Source: Xanthobacteraceae bacterium
Lineage (GTDB): Bacteria; Pseudomonadota; Alphaproteobacteria; Rhizobiales; Xanthobacteraceae
Direction: 5' to 3'
DNA: 64,000 nt
Assembly: GCA_029266425.1 (NCBI GenBank)
Contig: JAQSWY010000024.1
Span: 50,950-114,949 of the forward strand
In this document: positions 25,480 to 34,413 of the stretch, one piece after another
Layout: the number at the start of each line of letters is the position of its first letter
How positions within the stretch are numbered: position 1 is the first letter of the stretch
Position numbers and translations under genes: made by a program
Notes under the pieces: generated by a model
Told to the model about the DNA's origin: nothing
The model's input: only the letters and a program-made list of their open reading frames with translations
Databases searched by the model: none

Positions 25480-26235
25480 TCAAGCTGCCACGGCGCGAGA
25501 GGCGAACCATTGCTCGAAACTGATCTTTCCGAGGTGCGGATCGTTGTCCGAAACGAGGCTCGACTCGCCAAGCTTCACCCCGAAATAGCGAGCCTCGGGC
25601 GATGCTTCGACCGGCCGCTTGTCGCCGGTCGCCGTCAGGTACTTGGCGAGCAGATCACTCATCCGGAAGCGTTCGGGGCCGGAGATCTCGATCATCGCGT
25701 TTCGCGGCGGCGCCAGCGCCACATCGGCCATGATGTCCGCGACGTCGTCGGAGGCGATGGGCTGAATCAGGGTTGCGGGCACAACCACCTTGTCGTCTGC
25801 CGATGCGGACTTGGCGATCGCGCCAAGGAACTCGAGGAACTGCGTGGAATGGATGATCGTATAGGGGATATCTGACTCCCTGATCATCGTTTCCTGCACG
25901 AGCTTTGCCCGGAAATAGCCGCTGTCCTGGAGCCGCTCGGTGCCGACCACCGAGAGCGCGACGTAGTGCCCGATACCGTGCGCCTTTGCCGACGCAATCA
26001 GGTTTCCGGTCGACGTGCGGAAGAACTCGAGGGCGGGCTCGTCTTCGAACGAGGGAGAGTTCGAAAGATCAATGAGGATCTGGGCCCCACTGAGCGCTTT
26101 ATCGAGTCCTTCGCCGGTCAGCGAATTGAGCCCGGTCTGCGGCGAGCCGGCGACCACCTCGTGCCCGGCGCGGCGCAAACGCTCGACGGTCTTCGATCCG
26201 ATAAGGCCGGTGCCACCATTCACAACGATCTTCAT
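25480..26235 (-). CDS. NmrA-like NAD(P)H-binding SDR (atypical)
   Basis: 251 aa with the atypical-SDR start MKIVVNGGTGLIGSKTVERLRRAGHEVV, preceded by AAGGAGG. The body contains HYVALSVVGTERLQDSGYFRAKLVQE and a YTIIHSTQFLEFLGAI block. It lacks the YxxxK active site of classical SDRs, as is usual for NmrA-like redox sensors and some NADPH:quinone enzymes. A broken relative lies at 29169 and shares the VALSVVGT motif. It probably forms an operon with the cupin gene downstream. Confidence 0.9.
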   Translation of the reverse strand: MKIVVNGGTGLIGSKTVERLRRAGHEVVAGSPQTGLNSLTGEGLDKALSGAQILIDLSNSPSFEDEPALEFFRTSTGNLIASAKAHGIGHYVALSVVGTERLQDSGYFRAKLVQETMIRESDIPYTIIHSTQFLEFLGAIAKSASADDKVVVPATLIQPIASDDVADIMADVALAPPRNAMIEISGPERFRMSDLLAKYLTATGDKRPVEASPEARYFGVKLGESSLVSDNDPHLGKISFEQWFASRAVAA

Positions 26236-26614
26236 GAAGTGCCTCCTTCAATTCTTCTGGGTAGTAGCCGTCGGTGGAAAGGGCGGAAACGAGGGCGCCC
26301 AGTCGAAATGCCCCCCCGCCGGGAAGTCGACGCCGACGTCCGCACTCGTCTTCGCCAATATTCTCGCGTTCGACGTGTACTATTGAAATCTCTACTCGCT
26401 GCTTGCGGCCGGTCTCATCGCGGGGCAACCGCGCAACAAGACTGGATGCTGCTGCGAGCAACGAGCCGAAGTATCTCATCGAAGACAGCAGGCGGGCTAT
26501 TACGCCAACGAACGGCGTGCCTAGTGTCGGAGTCTAGGAAAACACGACCTGGGTCTAGGTTCGAGACCTGACGACGTTCGAGCGGGCACGTGGCTCGATC
26601 CGAACGGAACGGCA
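26236..26614. other. Intergenic stretch
   Basis: About 380 bases between the NmrA-like gene and the mechanosensitive channel gene, both leftward. The small open frames here are arginine-rich shadows. It presumably holds the promoter of the NmrA-cupin pair and the terminator of the channel gene; no clear hairpin found. Confidence 0.35.
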
Positions 26615-28090
26615 CTAGGCGCGGAGAATCGTCTGGATCGCGTTCAGGAAGACGCGTGCACCGCGTTGCTGCTTATGATCCGGAGAATCGGCGGGGGTGC
26701 CTGCCTGGCTCCGCTGAGCCAAGATCTCGGCGAGCTTCTCGGCGATGATCGGGCGCCGGGCGAGGATCGCCGCACACACCTTTTCGTCGATCTCGTAAAG
26801 GGCAACGTCGGTCAAAGCTTTCAGAGTTCCGGGCTCGGCATCGGCCCAGAGGCCGGTCTGCCCGAGGTAGTCACCGGGCGCGAGCCGTCCGCCATCGCGA
26901 TCGCCAATCGATATCGCCACGACACCGCGCTGAACGATCATCAGGCTCGCCACCTTGTCCCCCTGGTGGGCGATCGCTTCACCCTTGCGGAACTCCCGCG
27001 AAACAGCAGCGTCCGCGAATTCCCTTTGCTCGTCCGCCGTCAGCGGCTCAAATGCGGGGATCGCCCTTATCAGCTCGAGCGGCGTCGCCGGGGACGGAGC
27101 AGTCTCGTCCGTTGGAATGTGCGCCAGGTAGGACACCGAGGAGAGCGGCGCGGCAAACAGCAGGCCCATCGACTTCGCGTGCCGATAGGCGAGATCGAAC
27201 ACCTCGTTCTTTGCCAGTACCCCCTGCGAGGGAGCTGCGACCCAGAACTGCAGCTCGACCTCGATAGCCACGGCATCCAGCGCCTTTAGAGCGACCACGG
27301 GTTGGGGTTCGGTCAGGATCGTGCCGGAATTCAGCAGCGCGTCACGCATGATAGCAATCACGCTCGATGGCAGGCGCGTGGGCGCAATTCGAACCGATAG
27401 ACTTACGCGGTGATGTTCATCCGGGCGACTGACATTGGTCAATTCCAGCTTGGCGAGGGAACTGTTCGGCACAACGACCACGTTGCTTTCCGGCGTCAAA
27501 ATGTTGGTCGAACGCCAGGTGCTTTCTACTACTCGACCCTGGACGCCATTGTTGAGAAGTATCCAGTCGCCCAAGGCGTAAGGTCGGCCCAGAGTGAGGG
27601 CTATACCCGAGAAGACGTCACTCAGCGTATTTTGAAGTGCCAGGCCGACAATGATCGCGACGGCGCCGGATGTCGCGATCAATGTCCCGATCGGCGCCCC
27701 GAACACGAAGGCGAGCACCGAGAGGGCCATGCCGAGATAGACGATCCCGACGACGAGATCCTGAAGTAGTCTCGCCTCGCGCGGCTTGCCTTCCAGCACA
27801 AGATAGATCCGCACCACGCCGATGATCGCCCAGGCGAGATGGAGCCACCAAAGGAATTTGGCCGCAGCGATGAGCAGCAGCGCGCCGGTATCCGTGGTGC
27901 CGCTGTCCTCATAGCGGAACGGGACCAGGTCCGCGGAGACCAGGATCGCCGTCATCACACCGAAGAATGCAAGCTGTGCCAGCATCCTGGTGTTCGCCCG
28001 ATACTGCGGCACCAGATGCCAGACAACGATTCCGGCGACGCCGACAACGATCAATTGCCAGATCGGCGACCAGTAGAGTGAGCTCGGCAT
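26615..28090 (-). CDS. MscS-type mechanosensitive channel with C-terminal cyclic-nucleotide-binding domain
   Basis: 491 aa. About four to five membrane helices in the first 180 residues end in the MscS pore/beta region GLALQNTLSDVFSGIALTLGRPYALGDWILL with VVVVPNSSLAKLELTN. From about residue 345 comes a cNMP-binding domain (FEPLTADEQREFADAAVSREFRKGEAIAHQGD, then LAPGDYLGQTGLW). Such channels, sometimes called bCNG, gate on a nucleotide signal more than on tension in described examples. The presence of another cNMP-domain fusion at 509-2200 suggests that this strain uses cAMP/cGMP-type signals in stress control. Confidence 0.93.
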   Translation of the reverse strand: MPSSLYWSPIWQLIVVGVAGIVVWHLVPQYRANTRMLAQLAFFGVMTAILVSADLVPFRYEDSGTTDTGALLLIAAAKFLWWLHLAWAIIGVVRIYLVLEGKPREARLLQDLVVGIVYLGMALSVLAFVFGAPIGTLIATSGAVAIIVGLALQNTLSDVFSGIALTLGRPYALGDWILLNNGVQGRVVESTWRSTNILTPESNVVVVPNSSLAKLELTNVSRPDEHHRVSLSVRIAPTRLPSSVIAIMRDALLNSGTILTEPQPVVALKALDAVAIEVELQFWVAAPSQGVLAKNEVFDLAYRHAKSMGLLFAAPLSSVSYLAHIPTDETAPSPATPLELIRAIPAFEPLTADEQREFADAAVSREFRKGEAIAHQGDKVASLMIVQRGVVAISIGDRDGGRLAPGDYLGQTGLWADAEPGTLKALTDVALYEIDEKVCAAILARRPIIAEKLAEILAQRSQAGTPADSPDHKQQRGARVFLNAIQTILRA

Positions 28091-28509
28091 GGAGGACTCT
28101 GATCATCTTGATGGGGCGAGAGGCAATTGCCACGATTTCGCGGGGAGGAATCCTCCCTCTCTGGCCTCGACAAGCAATCTATCCGTCGGTCTTGGGAGAG
28201 AGCTCGGGCTCCTATCCGAAGGTGTAGATGACGCATTATTCCACAGTCTTTGGTAACGGCCGGCCATGACAGGTATTTGGAACCGGCTATCGAGGCGAGA
28301 AAACTTCAGCTCCAAGGTTTCCTCCGGGAGACAGCAATCACGACTGCCGGGGGGCAAGGACACCTACACGTTGGTATGGGCTCGGCTGGACTCCGAGGCC
28401 GTAGCCGCGCGGCCCGCCGCGATCGTAAAGCTACGGCAACAAACACAGGCACGCTTGAGCAAATCTCGGACGGCGACTGCGCCGGCGCCCGTGCAAGGGA
28501 ACAATTGTC
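28091..28509. other. Divergent promoter region
   Basis: About 420 bases between the leftward channel gene and the rightward GST gene. Overlapping frames on both strands lack family features. The only supported signal is AAGGGA before the GST start. Confidence 0.35.
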
Positions 28510-29121
28510 ATGTTGCTTTACTACGCCATCGGCACCTCCAGTCTTGCGAGCCACGTTGCCATGGAAGAGGCGAAGCTCGAATTTCGTCTCTCGAAGGTGG
28601 ACCTGAAGACGAGACGTGACGAAGGCGGGGACGACTTCACTCAGATAAATCCGAAGGGATATGTGCCGGCACTTGAGTTCCCCAATGGCGAGCTCTTGAC
28701 CGAGAACATCGCAATTCTCTCATGGGTCGCCGAGAAAGCGCCGCAGCTGGCTCCATCCGGAACATTGGCACGAATCCGGCTCATTGAGACGCTCGCCTAT
28801 ATCTCCACGGAAATACACAACAACTTCAAGCCGTTTGACCGGCCCGATGCTGGCTCGAACGAACGAAATGGGGCTCGGGCCATCATCGCAGAGCGGCTCA
28901 GACTCATCGCGGCAACGATCGGGGAAGAGGGGTACGTGCTGGGAAGTCACTTCACCGTGGCTGACGTCTATCTGTTCGTCACCCTGCAATGGGTCGTGAA
29001 ATTCGACGTGCCGCTTAGCGTGAAGCTCAAGAACTACATGAGCCGGATCAATCGCCGACCCGCGGTGTCACAAGCGCTCGCAAGAGAAGACGCCCGGGAA
29101 ATGGCCCCCATTGCGTCGTGA
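28510..29121 (+). CDS. Glutathione S-transferase family protein
   Basis: 203 aa. The N-terminal thioredoxin-like domain includes YYAIGTSSLASHVAMEEAKLEF and the glutathione-contact region NPKGYVPALEFPNGELLTENIAILSWVAE (cis-proline and Glu-Asn). The C-terminal helical domain ends with GSHFTVADVYLFVTLQWVV, the family N-capping box. The first residues lack the usual Cys but have SSLASH, so catalysis may use Ser. It is a beta-class-like detoxification enzyme. A broken NmrA-like gene follows 47 bases downstream, perhaps a former operon partner. Confidence 0.92.
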   Translation: MLLYYAIGTSSLASHVAMEEAKLEFRLSKVDLKTRRDEGGDDFTQINPKGYVPALEFPNGELLTENIAILSWVAEKAPQLAPSGTLARIRLIETLAYISTEIHNNFKPFDRPDAGSNERNGARAIIAERLRLIAATIGEEGYVLGSHFTVADVYLFVTLQWVVKFDVPLSVKLKNYMSRINRRPAVSQALAREDAREMAPIAS

Positions 29122-29168
29122 GGACTGCGCATCGAGCTATCCATACTCGCTACGAGGAGTGATATCGA

Positions 29169-29800
29169 TGAGAATAGTGGTGGTTGGGGGAACGGGCCTG
29201 ATCGGCTCCAGGCTCATCACGCTACTGGGCAAGGGCAATCACTAAGTGAGGTCCGCCTCCCGGTCGTCTGGCGTGGATACGATCACCGGCGAAGGTCTGG
29301 CAGATGCACTGGCCGGAATGGATGTCGTGGTCGGCGGAGCCGGAGGCGGCCCTGCGGTTCTTCCAGGCATCGACAGGCAATCTCCTCGCTGCGGAGCGCA
29401 TCGCCGGCGTAGGGCACCATGTCGCTCTGTCGGTTGTCGGAACCGACAGGCAGCCCGACAGCGGATTTTTCCGGGCGAAGACGGCGCAGGAAGATCTGAT
29501 CCGCGCCTCGAACCGGCCCTACACGATCCTGAAGTCGACCCCGTTCTTCGAATATATTCCCGGGATCGTCGAGGCCGCGTCGGACGGTGATGTGCTTCGG
29601 GTGTCCACTGCGTCCATCCAGCCGATTGCGGCCGACGATGTGGTGATCGCCCTGCGCGATGTTGCGCTGGGCGGTCCGCAGAACCGCGAAATCGAGGTGG
29701 TCGGCCCCGATCGATTCCATCTGAACGAGCTCGCCGAGCAAATCCTTGCGGCCAATTCCGATCCACGCGCCGTGATCGCCGGCGGCCGGATCGGCCTCGG
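29169..29800 (+). pseudogene. Broken NmrA-like SDR gene (two frame changes)
   Basis: It starts well with MRIVVVGGTGLIGSRLITLL behind GAGGAG, stops at a TAA after 26 codons, and continues in another frame (VDTITGEGLADALAGMDVVV). It then returns to the first frame at PEAALRFFQASTGNLLAAERIAG. Compared with the intact paralogue at 25480, about ten codons (the LSNSPSFED region) are missing at the second change. The body retains VALSVVGTDRQPDSGFFRAK. Disruption in two places argues against a single sequencing slip. Confidence 0.8.
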
Positions 29801-30020
29801 CTACCTCGGCAGCCAGCCGGCGCAGGGCGGCTATGTGATCGCCTCGCAGGTGCTCACCGCGCTGTATTTCGGGTACCTTATCGTGCTGTTTTTCGTCGGA
29901 TACTTCGAGCGAGCGAAGCCACGCCCGAATTCCATCGCCGAGGCCATATTGTCCGACGGCAAGCGTCACGCGCCCCGTCGCATCTCCGGTCGAGAGCGGC
30001 AAGTGAGCAAGCGCGCCTAG
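29801..30020 (+). pseudogene. Cytochrome b (bc1 complex) C-terminal fragment fused in frame to the SDR remnant
   Basis: In the same frame as the end of the SDR remnant, the sequence becomes GYLGSQPAQGGYVIASQVLTALYFGYLIVLF and FERAKPRPNSIAEAIL. This matches the last transmembrane helix and tail of the cytochrome b subunit of the bc1 complex (pattern LGTQPAEG...ILTAYYF...PRPLPNSI). Nothing of the rest of cytochrome b is present. It looks like a recombination scar joining two unrelated genes. Confidence 0.6.
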
Positions 30021-30099
30021 CCACGCCTTAAGCCCGCGTCTCGCTGGCCGGCAGCCAGGCTTTTGCGACGAAATCCCCGACGACTGGCCATCAGAAACA

Positions 30100-30162
30100 C
30101 GGACTATTTCAGTCCGCGTTTTGCTTGCCTGCCATAACGCGGACTGTTATTGTCCGCGTTAT
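30100..30162. promoter_or_regulatory. Two palindromic operators for the Rrf2 regulator
   Basis: Site 1 at 30100-30116 is CGGACT-5-AGTCCG. Site 2 at 30134-30162 has perfect 11-bp arms ATAACGCGGAC and GTCCGCGTTAT around a 7-base centre. The second arm includes the first two bases of the Rrf2 start codon at 30161. Shared GGAC...GTCCGCGTT halves indicate two sites for the same protein, and binding at site 2 would block translation initiation or transcription, i.e. autorepression. Confidence 0.7.
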
Positions 30163-30682
30163 GGCGCACATCACGGCGAGCGTTGAGTACGGGATCCACA
30201 GCCTCCTATGGCTGGCCGCATCCGATGCGGCCCCTTTGAGCAGCCGTGACCTGGCGGAGTTTCAGGGACTCTCCCCGAGCTTCGTCGCCAAGATATTTCC
30301 CAAGCTTGAGAAGGCCGGGATCTTGAAGGCAACGGAGGGGGTGCGCGGAGGGTATGTCCTCGCCAAGGCTCCCGAAGAGATCAGCGTACTCGAGATCGTT
30401 GATGCGATAGAGGGCCGTAAACCTCTGTTCGACTGCCTTGATATCCGTGGGCGTTGCGTGGTCTTCGGAGAGGATCCTCCGGCTTGGGCGACGGCGGGCG
30501 TCTGTTCGATACATGCGGTGATGTTGAGAGCTGAGAAGGCGATGCGCGAGTCCCTCGCGAGCCAATCCTTGGCCAATGTCGCGCGGGCCGTGGGTCGCAA
30601 GGCCCCTGCTGGTTTCTCCGATGAGGTGCGCAATTGCCTGCAAGCCAGGGTCGTTGCGCGTGCCGGGAGATCGAAAGCCTGA
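30161..30682 (+). CDS. Rrf2-family transcriptional regulator with three cysteines
   Basis: 173 aa from the ATG at 30161. The winged helix is clear: YGIHSLLWLAASDAAPLSSRDLAEFQGLSPSFVAKIFPKLEKAGILKATEGVRGGYVLAK. Cysteines lie at about 92, 99 and 115 (DCLDIRGRC, then GVCSIH), a wider spacing than the IscR or NsrR iron-sulfur site, so cluster binding is possible but not certain; thiol-based sensing is the alternative. Palindromes overlap the start. The broken SDR/cytochrome b remnant lies upstream and the response regulators downstream. Confidence 0.9.
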   Translation: MAHITASVEYGIHSLLWLAASDAAPLSSRDLAEFQGLSPSFVAKIFPKLEKAGILKATEGVRGGYVLAKAPEEISVLEIVDAIEGRKPLFDCLDIRGRCVVFGEDPPAWATAGVCSIHAVMLRAEKAMRESLASQSLANVARAVGRKAPAGFSDEVRNCLQARVVARAGRSKA

Positions 30683-30915
30683 GTTTCTTCCTGAATGGCG
30701 GGAGGATCTTTGCGTATTGCAACGTCTGTGTCCGGCTGCGGCAGGTGTCGCATCCGGGGGCGGACAACGGATGCAGCGCCCCGTGACTCGTCATCGGCAT
30801 GCCCGGTGAGAGTTGGCATGGCGCGCGGATCAGTGGAGCTGACGACATGGATGTACTGGAACGGCAACAGGCGGTCCGATCGCCTTCACGGCTGGCCACG
30901 CTCGGAGATGGATTC

Positions 30916-31566
30916 ATGCCTGCGACGCGTGCGGAGGCAACTGAGCCGGTCGTGTTCATCGTCGACGACGACGAGGATGTCCGGACTTCGCTTCAGGAGT
31001 TGATGTTGTCGGTCGACATCGAGACGAGTTGTTTCGCCTCATCCCGGGAGTTCCTGGAAGCGACGCTCCCGGAGCGGCCGGGCTGTCTGTTGCTCGATGT
31101 ACGTATGCCCGGAACCAGCGGGCTCGATGTCCAGCAACAGCTCGCCTTGAGAGGGAATACGAAGCCGGTCATATTCATCACCGGCTATGGCGATATTCCC
31201 ATGACCGTCCAGGCCATGAAGGCTGGGGCGGTCGACTTCCTGACCAAACCGTTCCGGGATCAGACCGTCCTCGACGCTGTTGTGGCGGCGATCGAACTTG
31301 ATGTCGCGCAGCAAGCAGGAACCCGGACCACCCGGCACAATCTTGCAAAGTTTGCGACCCTCACGCGGCGCGAGCAACAAGTCATGCGCGCGGTTTCGCT
31401 TGGTCGATTGAACAAACAGATCGCCCACGACCTCGGCATCACCGAGGTCACGGTCAAGCTCCACCGCGGCAATGTAATGCGCAAGATGCACGCTGCTTCG
31501 ATTGGAGAGCTTATCCGGGCGTGGGAATCACTGCCGTGCGACGTTCGCGGGAAAGAACAATCCTAG
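30916..31566 (+). CDS. FixJ-type response regulator (receiver plus LuxR HTH)
   Basis: About 216 aa from the ATG of MPATRAEATEPV; an upstream ATG at 30847 with its own GGAG is possible. The receiver domain has the acidic pair in VFIVDDDEDV, phosphoacceptor Asp at about residue 61 in LLLDVRMPGTSGLD, and switch residues in FITGYGDIPM and FLTKPF. The C-terminal LuxR-type HTH is TLTRREQQVMRAVSLGRLNKQIAHDLGITEVTVKLHRGNVMRKM. It heads a three-gene two-component group with a receiver-only protein and a PAS histidine kinase. Confidence 0.92.
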   Translation: MPATRAEATEPVVFIVDDDEDVRTSLQELMLSVDIETSCFASSREFLEATLPERPGCLLLDVRMPGTSGLDVQQQLALRGNTKPVIFITGYGDIPMTVQAMKAGAVDFLTKPFRDQTVLDAVVAAIELDVAQQAGTRTTRHNLAKFATLTRREQQVMRAVSLGRLNKQIAHDLGITEVTVKLHRGNVMRKMHAASIGELIRAWESLPCDVRGKEQS

Positions 31567-31650
31567 ACGTTGGTATGGTTCAAAGGCGGGGGCATTTAAG
31601 CCAGACCTTGGTGCGACGGGCCGATCGGCCGCAATAGCAAAGGCTGCCCC

Positions 31651-32058
31651 TTGTTCGATCCGCATACCATCGCGATCGTCGATGATGACGACGCCATGCG
31701 CGAGGCCCTATCGGAGCTCCTTCAGGTCTTCGGTCTCAAATGCCGCGTCTTCGATAGAGCCGAAGCTTTTCTCCTCGCTCACGGTTCGGGGAGTTTCGAT
31801 TGCCTCATCACCGATATCCGGATGCCCGGTATCGGTGGATTGGAGCTCCTCCGACGCCTCAGAACGACGGGTTCGACCATGCCGGTGATCGTCGTCACAT
31901 CCTACGCCGATCCAGCGGTGCGCGAGCGTGCCATGGACTATGGCGCGTGCGCATATCTGACGAAACCACTGGCAGACGAGACCCTTCTCCAGAGCCTCAG
32001 ATCCGCGCTGTGCGAGAGGGAAGGCCGGGTTGACGGAGGCGCGCAATCCGATGGTTGA
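31651..32058 (+). CDS. Single-domain response regulator (receiver only)
   Basis: 135 aa, starting at a TTG (MFDPHTIAIVDDDDAM) with AAGG upstream. The phosphoacceptor is Asp 55 in LITDIRMPGIGGLE, with VVTSYADPAVRERAMDYGACAYLTKPLADE completing the receiver. There is no output domain, so it likely acts as a phosphate sink or intermediate for the kinase whose start overlaps its stop by 8 bases. Confidence 0.88.
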   Translation: MFDPHTIAIVDDDDAMREALSELLQVFGLKCRVFDRAEAFLLAHGSGSFDCLITDIRMPGIGGLELLRRLRTTGSTMPVIVVTSYADPAVRERAMDYGACAYLTKPLADETLLQSLRSALCEREGRVDGGAQSDG

Positions 32059-34108
32059 AAGCGCTGCGAGGCAGCTTCGTGCTCGGAGCGAGCCTGACCC
32101 TGGCGCGTCTGATCCGGCGCTGGCGGACCACGCATCCGAGAGCATCGTCGTCTTCGATCTCGCGGGAAAGATCCGGTACTGGAATCCTGCCTCGGAGCGG
32201 CTCTATGGTTGGCCTGCCATTGGCGCGGTCGGTCGCAACATCGCGGATCTCCATTCGGACGAGGCGTTTCACAGCAAGGATTGGCACTCGCTGCTTCAGG
32301 AAGGTCGATGGCAGGGGGTGATCCGCCGGCGCACCTCGTGGGGCAGCCACGTCACCGCGGCGGTCAGGCAGATCGTAAGGTGCGATCCGGAAGGTCATCC
32401 GCGGGACGTCGTCGAATATGGAGCCATCGACAGCACAGGCGCCGACCAGTCCTTGCGCGATCCCGACCCGCATCGCCTTGCCGCCGCCAGCTGGGAACTC
32501 GACACGTCGGGTGCGCGCGCTCTGCTGGATGCAATCTCGCAGAGAACATTTGACCGGCTGGAGCAGGCGGACTGGACCGACGAACTCCTGGCCCACACCC
32601 GCATTGTCGACGTCAATGAACGCGCCGCGCACCTCGTCGGTGCCTATGCCGGCCGGGCGAGGATGATCGGCAAGGCGATTCACACATTCTGGCCGCCGGA
32701 AAGCCGCGGCGTCCTCGCCGAGCTGATCGCCGAAGTGGCGGCAGATCGCCTGGGCGACATGCCCCGCACCCGCAGGCTTGCTTCGGATGGCATATTGCGC
32801 GACCCCATCGTCACCGTATGGCGCTGCAAGGCATGGGAGCGTTCTGACACGGTCTTTGTTGCCGTTAATGGCGAGGCCGATGATGATCGCTCGTTCTGGT
32901 ATCTCCGGGCCAGCGAACAGCGCTATCGCAACCTCATACATCACTTGCCGACTGCCTTGCTGCAAGTCGATGCAAGTCGAATGGCACTCGTGTATGCCGG
33001 ATTGAAGGCTAACGGGGTTCGTGATCTCGGCGCATATATCGATACGCACCCCGAGTTGCTCGATTTTGCAGAAGACGCGGTCCGGATTACCGAAGTAAAT
33101 CAAAGAGCGGTGACACTCCTCGGCGGAGCTGCGCCGGCGGACGTCATAAGGCCGATCAGCTTCCTGTTCGCCGCCTCTCCGGACACACCCCAACGGTTGA
33201 TGGCCGCCCGCTTCGAGGGAAGGCGGAACTTCGAAGAGATCATGAAGGTCAGGACGTTGAACGGCGATACGCTCGACGTTCAACTGTCAGCCACGTTCCC
33301 GGCGCCACCAGAGATGCTCGATGTAACGCTGATTGCATTGGAGGACGTCACAGAGAAGTTGCGCACCGAGAGGCGCCTTCGCCAGCTGGAGGCAGACTTT
33401 GCCCATGCTGCGCGGATATCGACACTCGGGGAGCTCGCGACCTCGATCGCCCACGAGGTCAATCAGCCGCTTTCCGCCATAGTGACCAATGGTGAGACGA
33501 GTCTTCGGTGGCTGATACGGGAGATTCCGAATCTGGCAAAGGTCGAACAGCTCACGGCACGGATCGTGGCGAGCGCACGTCGTGCAAGCGAGATCATTCA
33601 ACGCCTGCGAGCCATGGCGGTACGAGACGCACCGGAACGGACGATGCTCGACCTCAACGAAGTCGTGGAGGAGGCGCTATTGTTCGTTCGCCATGACCTC
33701 GAGGCGAGGTCGATCGAACTCTCGCTCAAGCTCGGCACGGAGCTTTCCCCGATCATCGCGGATCGCGTCCAACTGCAGCAGGTAATCGTAAATCTGCTCG
33801 TGAACAGTATTCATGCGATCTCACTCGGCAATCGCGCTATCCGAAAGATAGACATTGCCACCGACGACGACGGCGCCGGTTCGATAATTTTCTCCATTCG
33901 GGATAGTGGGCCAGGGATTGTCGAAGACGATCTGGATCGCATCTTCGATAGTTTTTTCAGCACGAAGAGCGACGGAATGGGGATCGGCCTGGCGATCTGC
34001 AAATCGATCGTCACGTCGCATGGCGGCAGCATCATAGCCTCGAACCATGCTGATGGCGGAGCGCTGTTCGAGTTCAGCCTTCCCGTCGCACTGGCAGGAG
34101 CGGCGTAA
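32051..34108 (+). CDS. PAS-containing sensor histidine kinase
   Basis: About 685 aa from the ATG of MVESAARQL, with GGAGG upstream and overlapping the receiver gene by 8 bases. No membrane helices are seen, so it is cytosolic. There is an N-terminal PAS (SIVVFDLAGKIRYWNPASERLYGW), further PAS-like segments around residues 180-280 and 290-430 (YRNLIHHLPTALLQVD), then HisKA with the phosphorylated His at about 468 in LGELATSIAHEVNQPLSAI. The ATPase has N box NLLVNSIHAI, G1 IRDSGPGI and MGIGLAICKSIVTSHGGSI. It probably phosphorylates both adjacent regulators. Signal unknown. Confidence 0.93.
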   Translation: MVESAARQLRARSEPDPGASDPALADHASESIVVFDLAGKIRYWNPASERLYGWPAIGAVGRNIADLHSDEAFHSKDWHSLLQEGRWQGVIRRRTSWGSHVTAAVRQIVRCDPEGHPRDVVEYGAIDSTGADQSLRDPDPHRLAAASWELDTSGARALLDAISQRTFDRLEQADWTDELLAHTRIVDVNERAAHLVGAYAGRARMIGKAIHTFWPPESRGVLAELIAEVAADRLGDMPRTRRLASDGILRDPIVTVWRCKAWERSDTVFVAVNGEADDDRSFWYLRASEQRYRNLIHHLPTALLQVDASRMALVYAGLKANGVRDLGAYIDTHPELLDFAEDAVRITEVNQRAVTLLGGAAPADVIRPISFLFAASPDTPQRLMAARFEGRRNFEEIMKVRTLNGDTLDVQLSATFPAPPEMLDVTLIALEDVTEKLRTERRLRQLEADFAHAARISTLGELATSIAHEVNQPLSAIVTNGETSLRWLIREIPNLAKVEQLTARIVASARRASEIIQRLRAMAVRDAPERTMLDLNEVVEEALLFVRHDLEARSIELSLKLGTELSPIIADRVQLQQVIVNLLVNSIHAISLGNRAIRKIDIATDDDGAGSIIFSIRDSGPGIVEDDLDRIFDSFFSTKSDGMGIGLAICKSIVTSHGGSIIASNHADGGALFEFSLPVALAGAA

Positions 34109-34413
34109 CGATCCTCTCCCCCACTAGGCCGTGTCGCAGCATCAGTTGGGACCAGACCGACGGGGAGGTTTTGTCGCCGCATCCTAGACCTCAGGCTTGG
34201 AAGTCTACACCAACTCGGTAAGCGCCTGAGTCACCCGCACGATAGCGCCGTCTCCGCGGGCCATGCGATGCTTCATCTGCAATGAGCGTGCAATACCAAA
34301 CACGGCGGCCGATGGGAGGCTCCGTCTCGACGGGCCGCACTCAGCTGAACCGTGACCTCCCTTCGATCCGCACTCGTCGCTTGGGAAGCGCGAACCCAAC
34401 CAGGAGATAGCCA
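34109..34413. other. Intergenic stretch
   Basis: About 305 bases between the histidine kinase and the cupin gene, both rightward. No gene seen; it ends in GGAGATAGCCA, the ribosome site of the cupin. It should contain the cupin promoter, which I cannot pinpoint. Confidence 0.35.
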
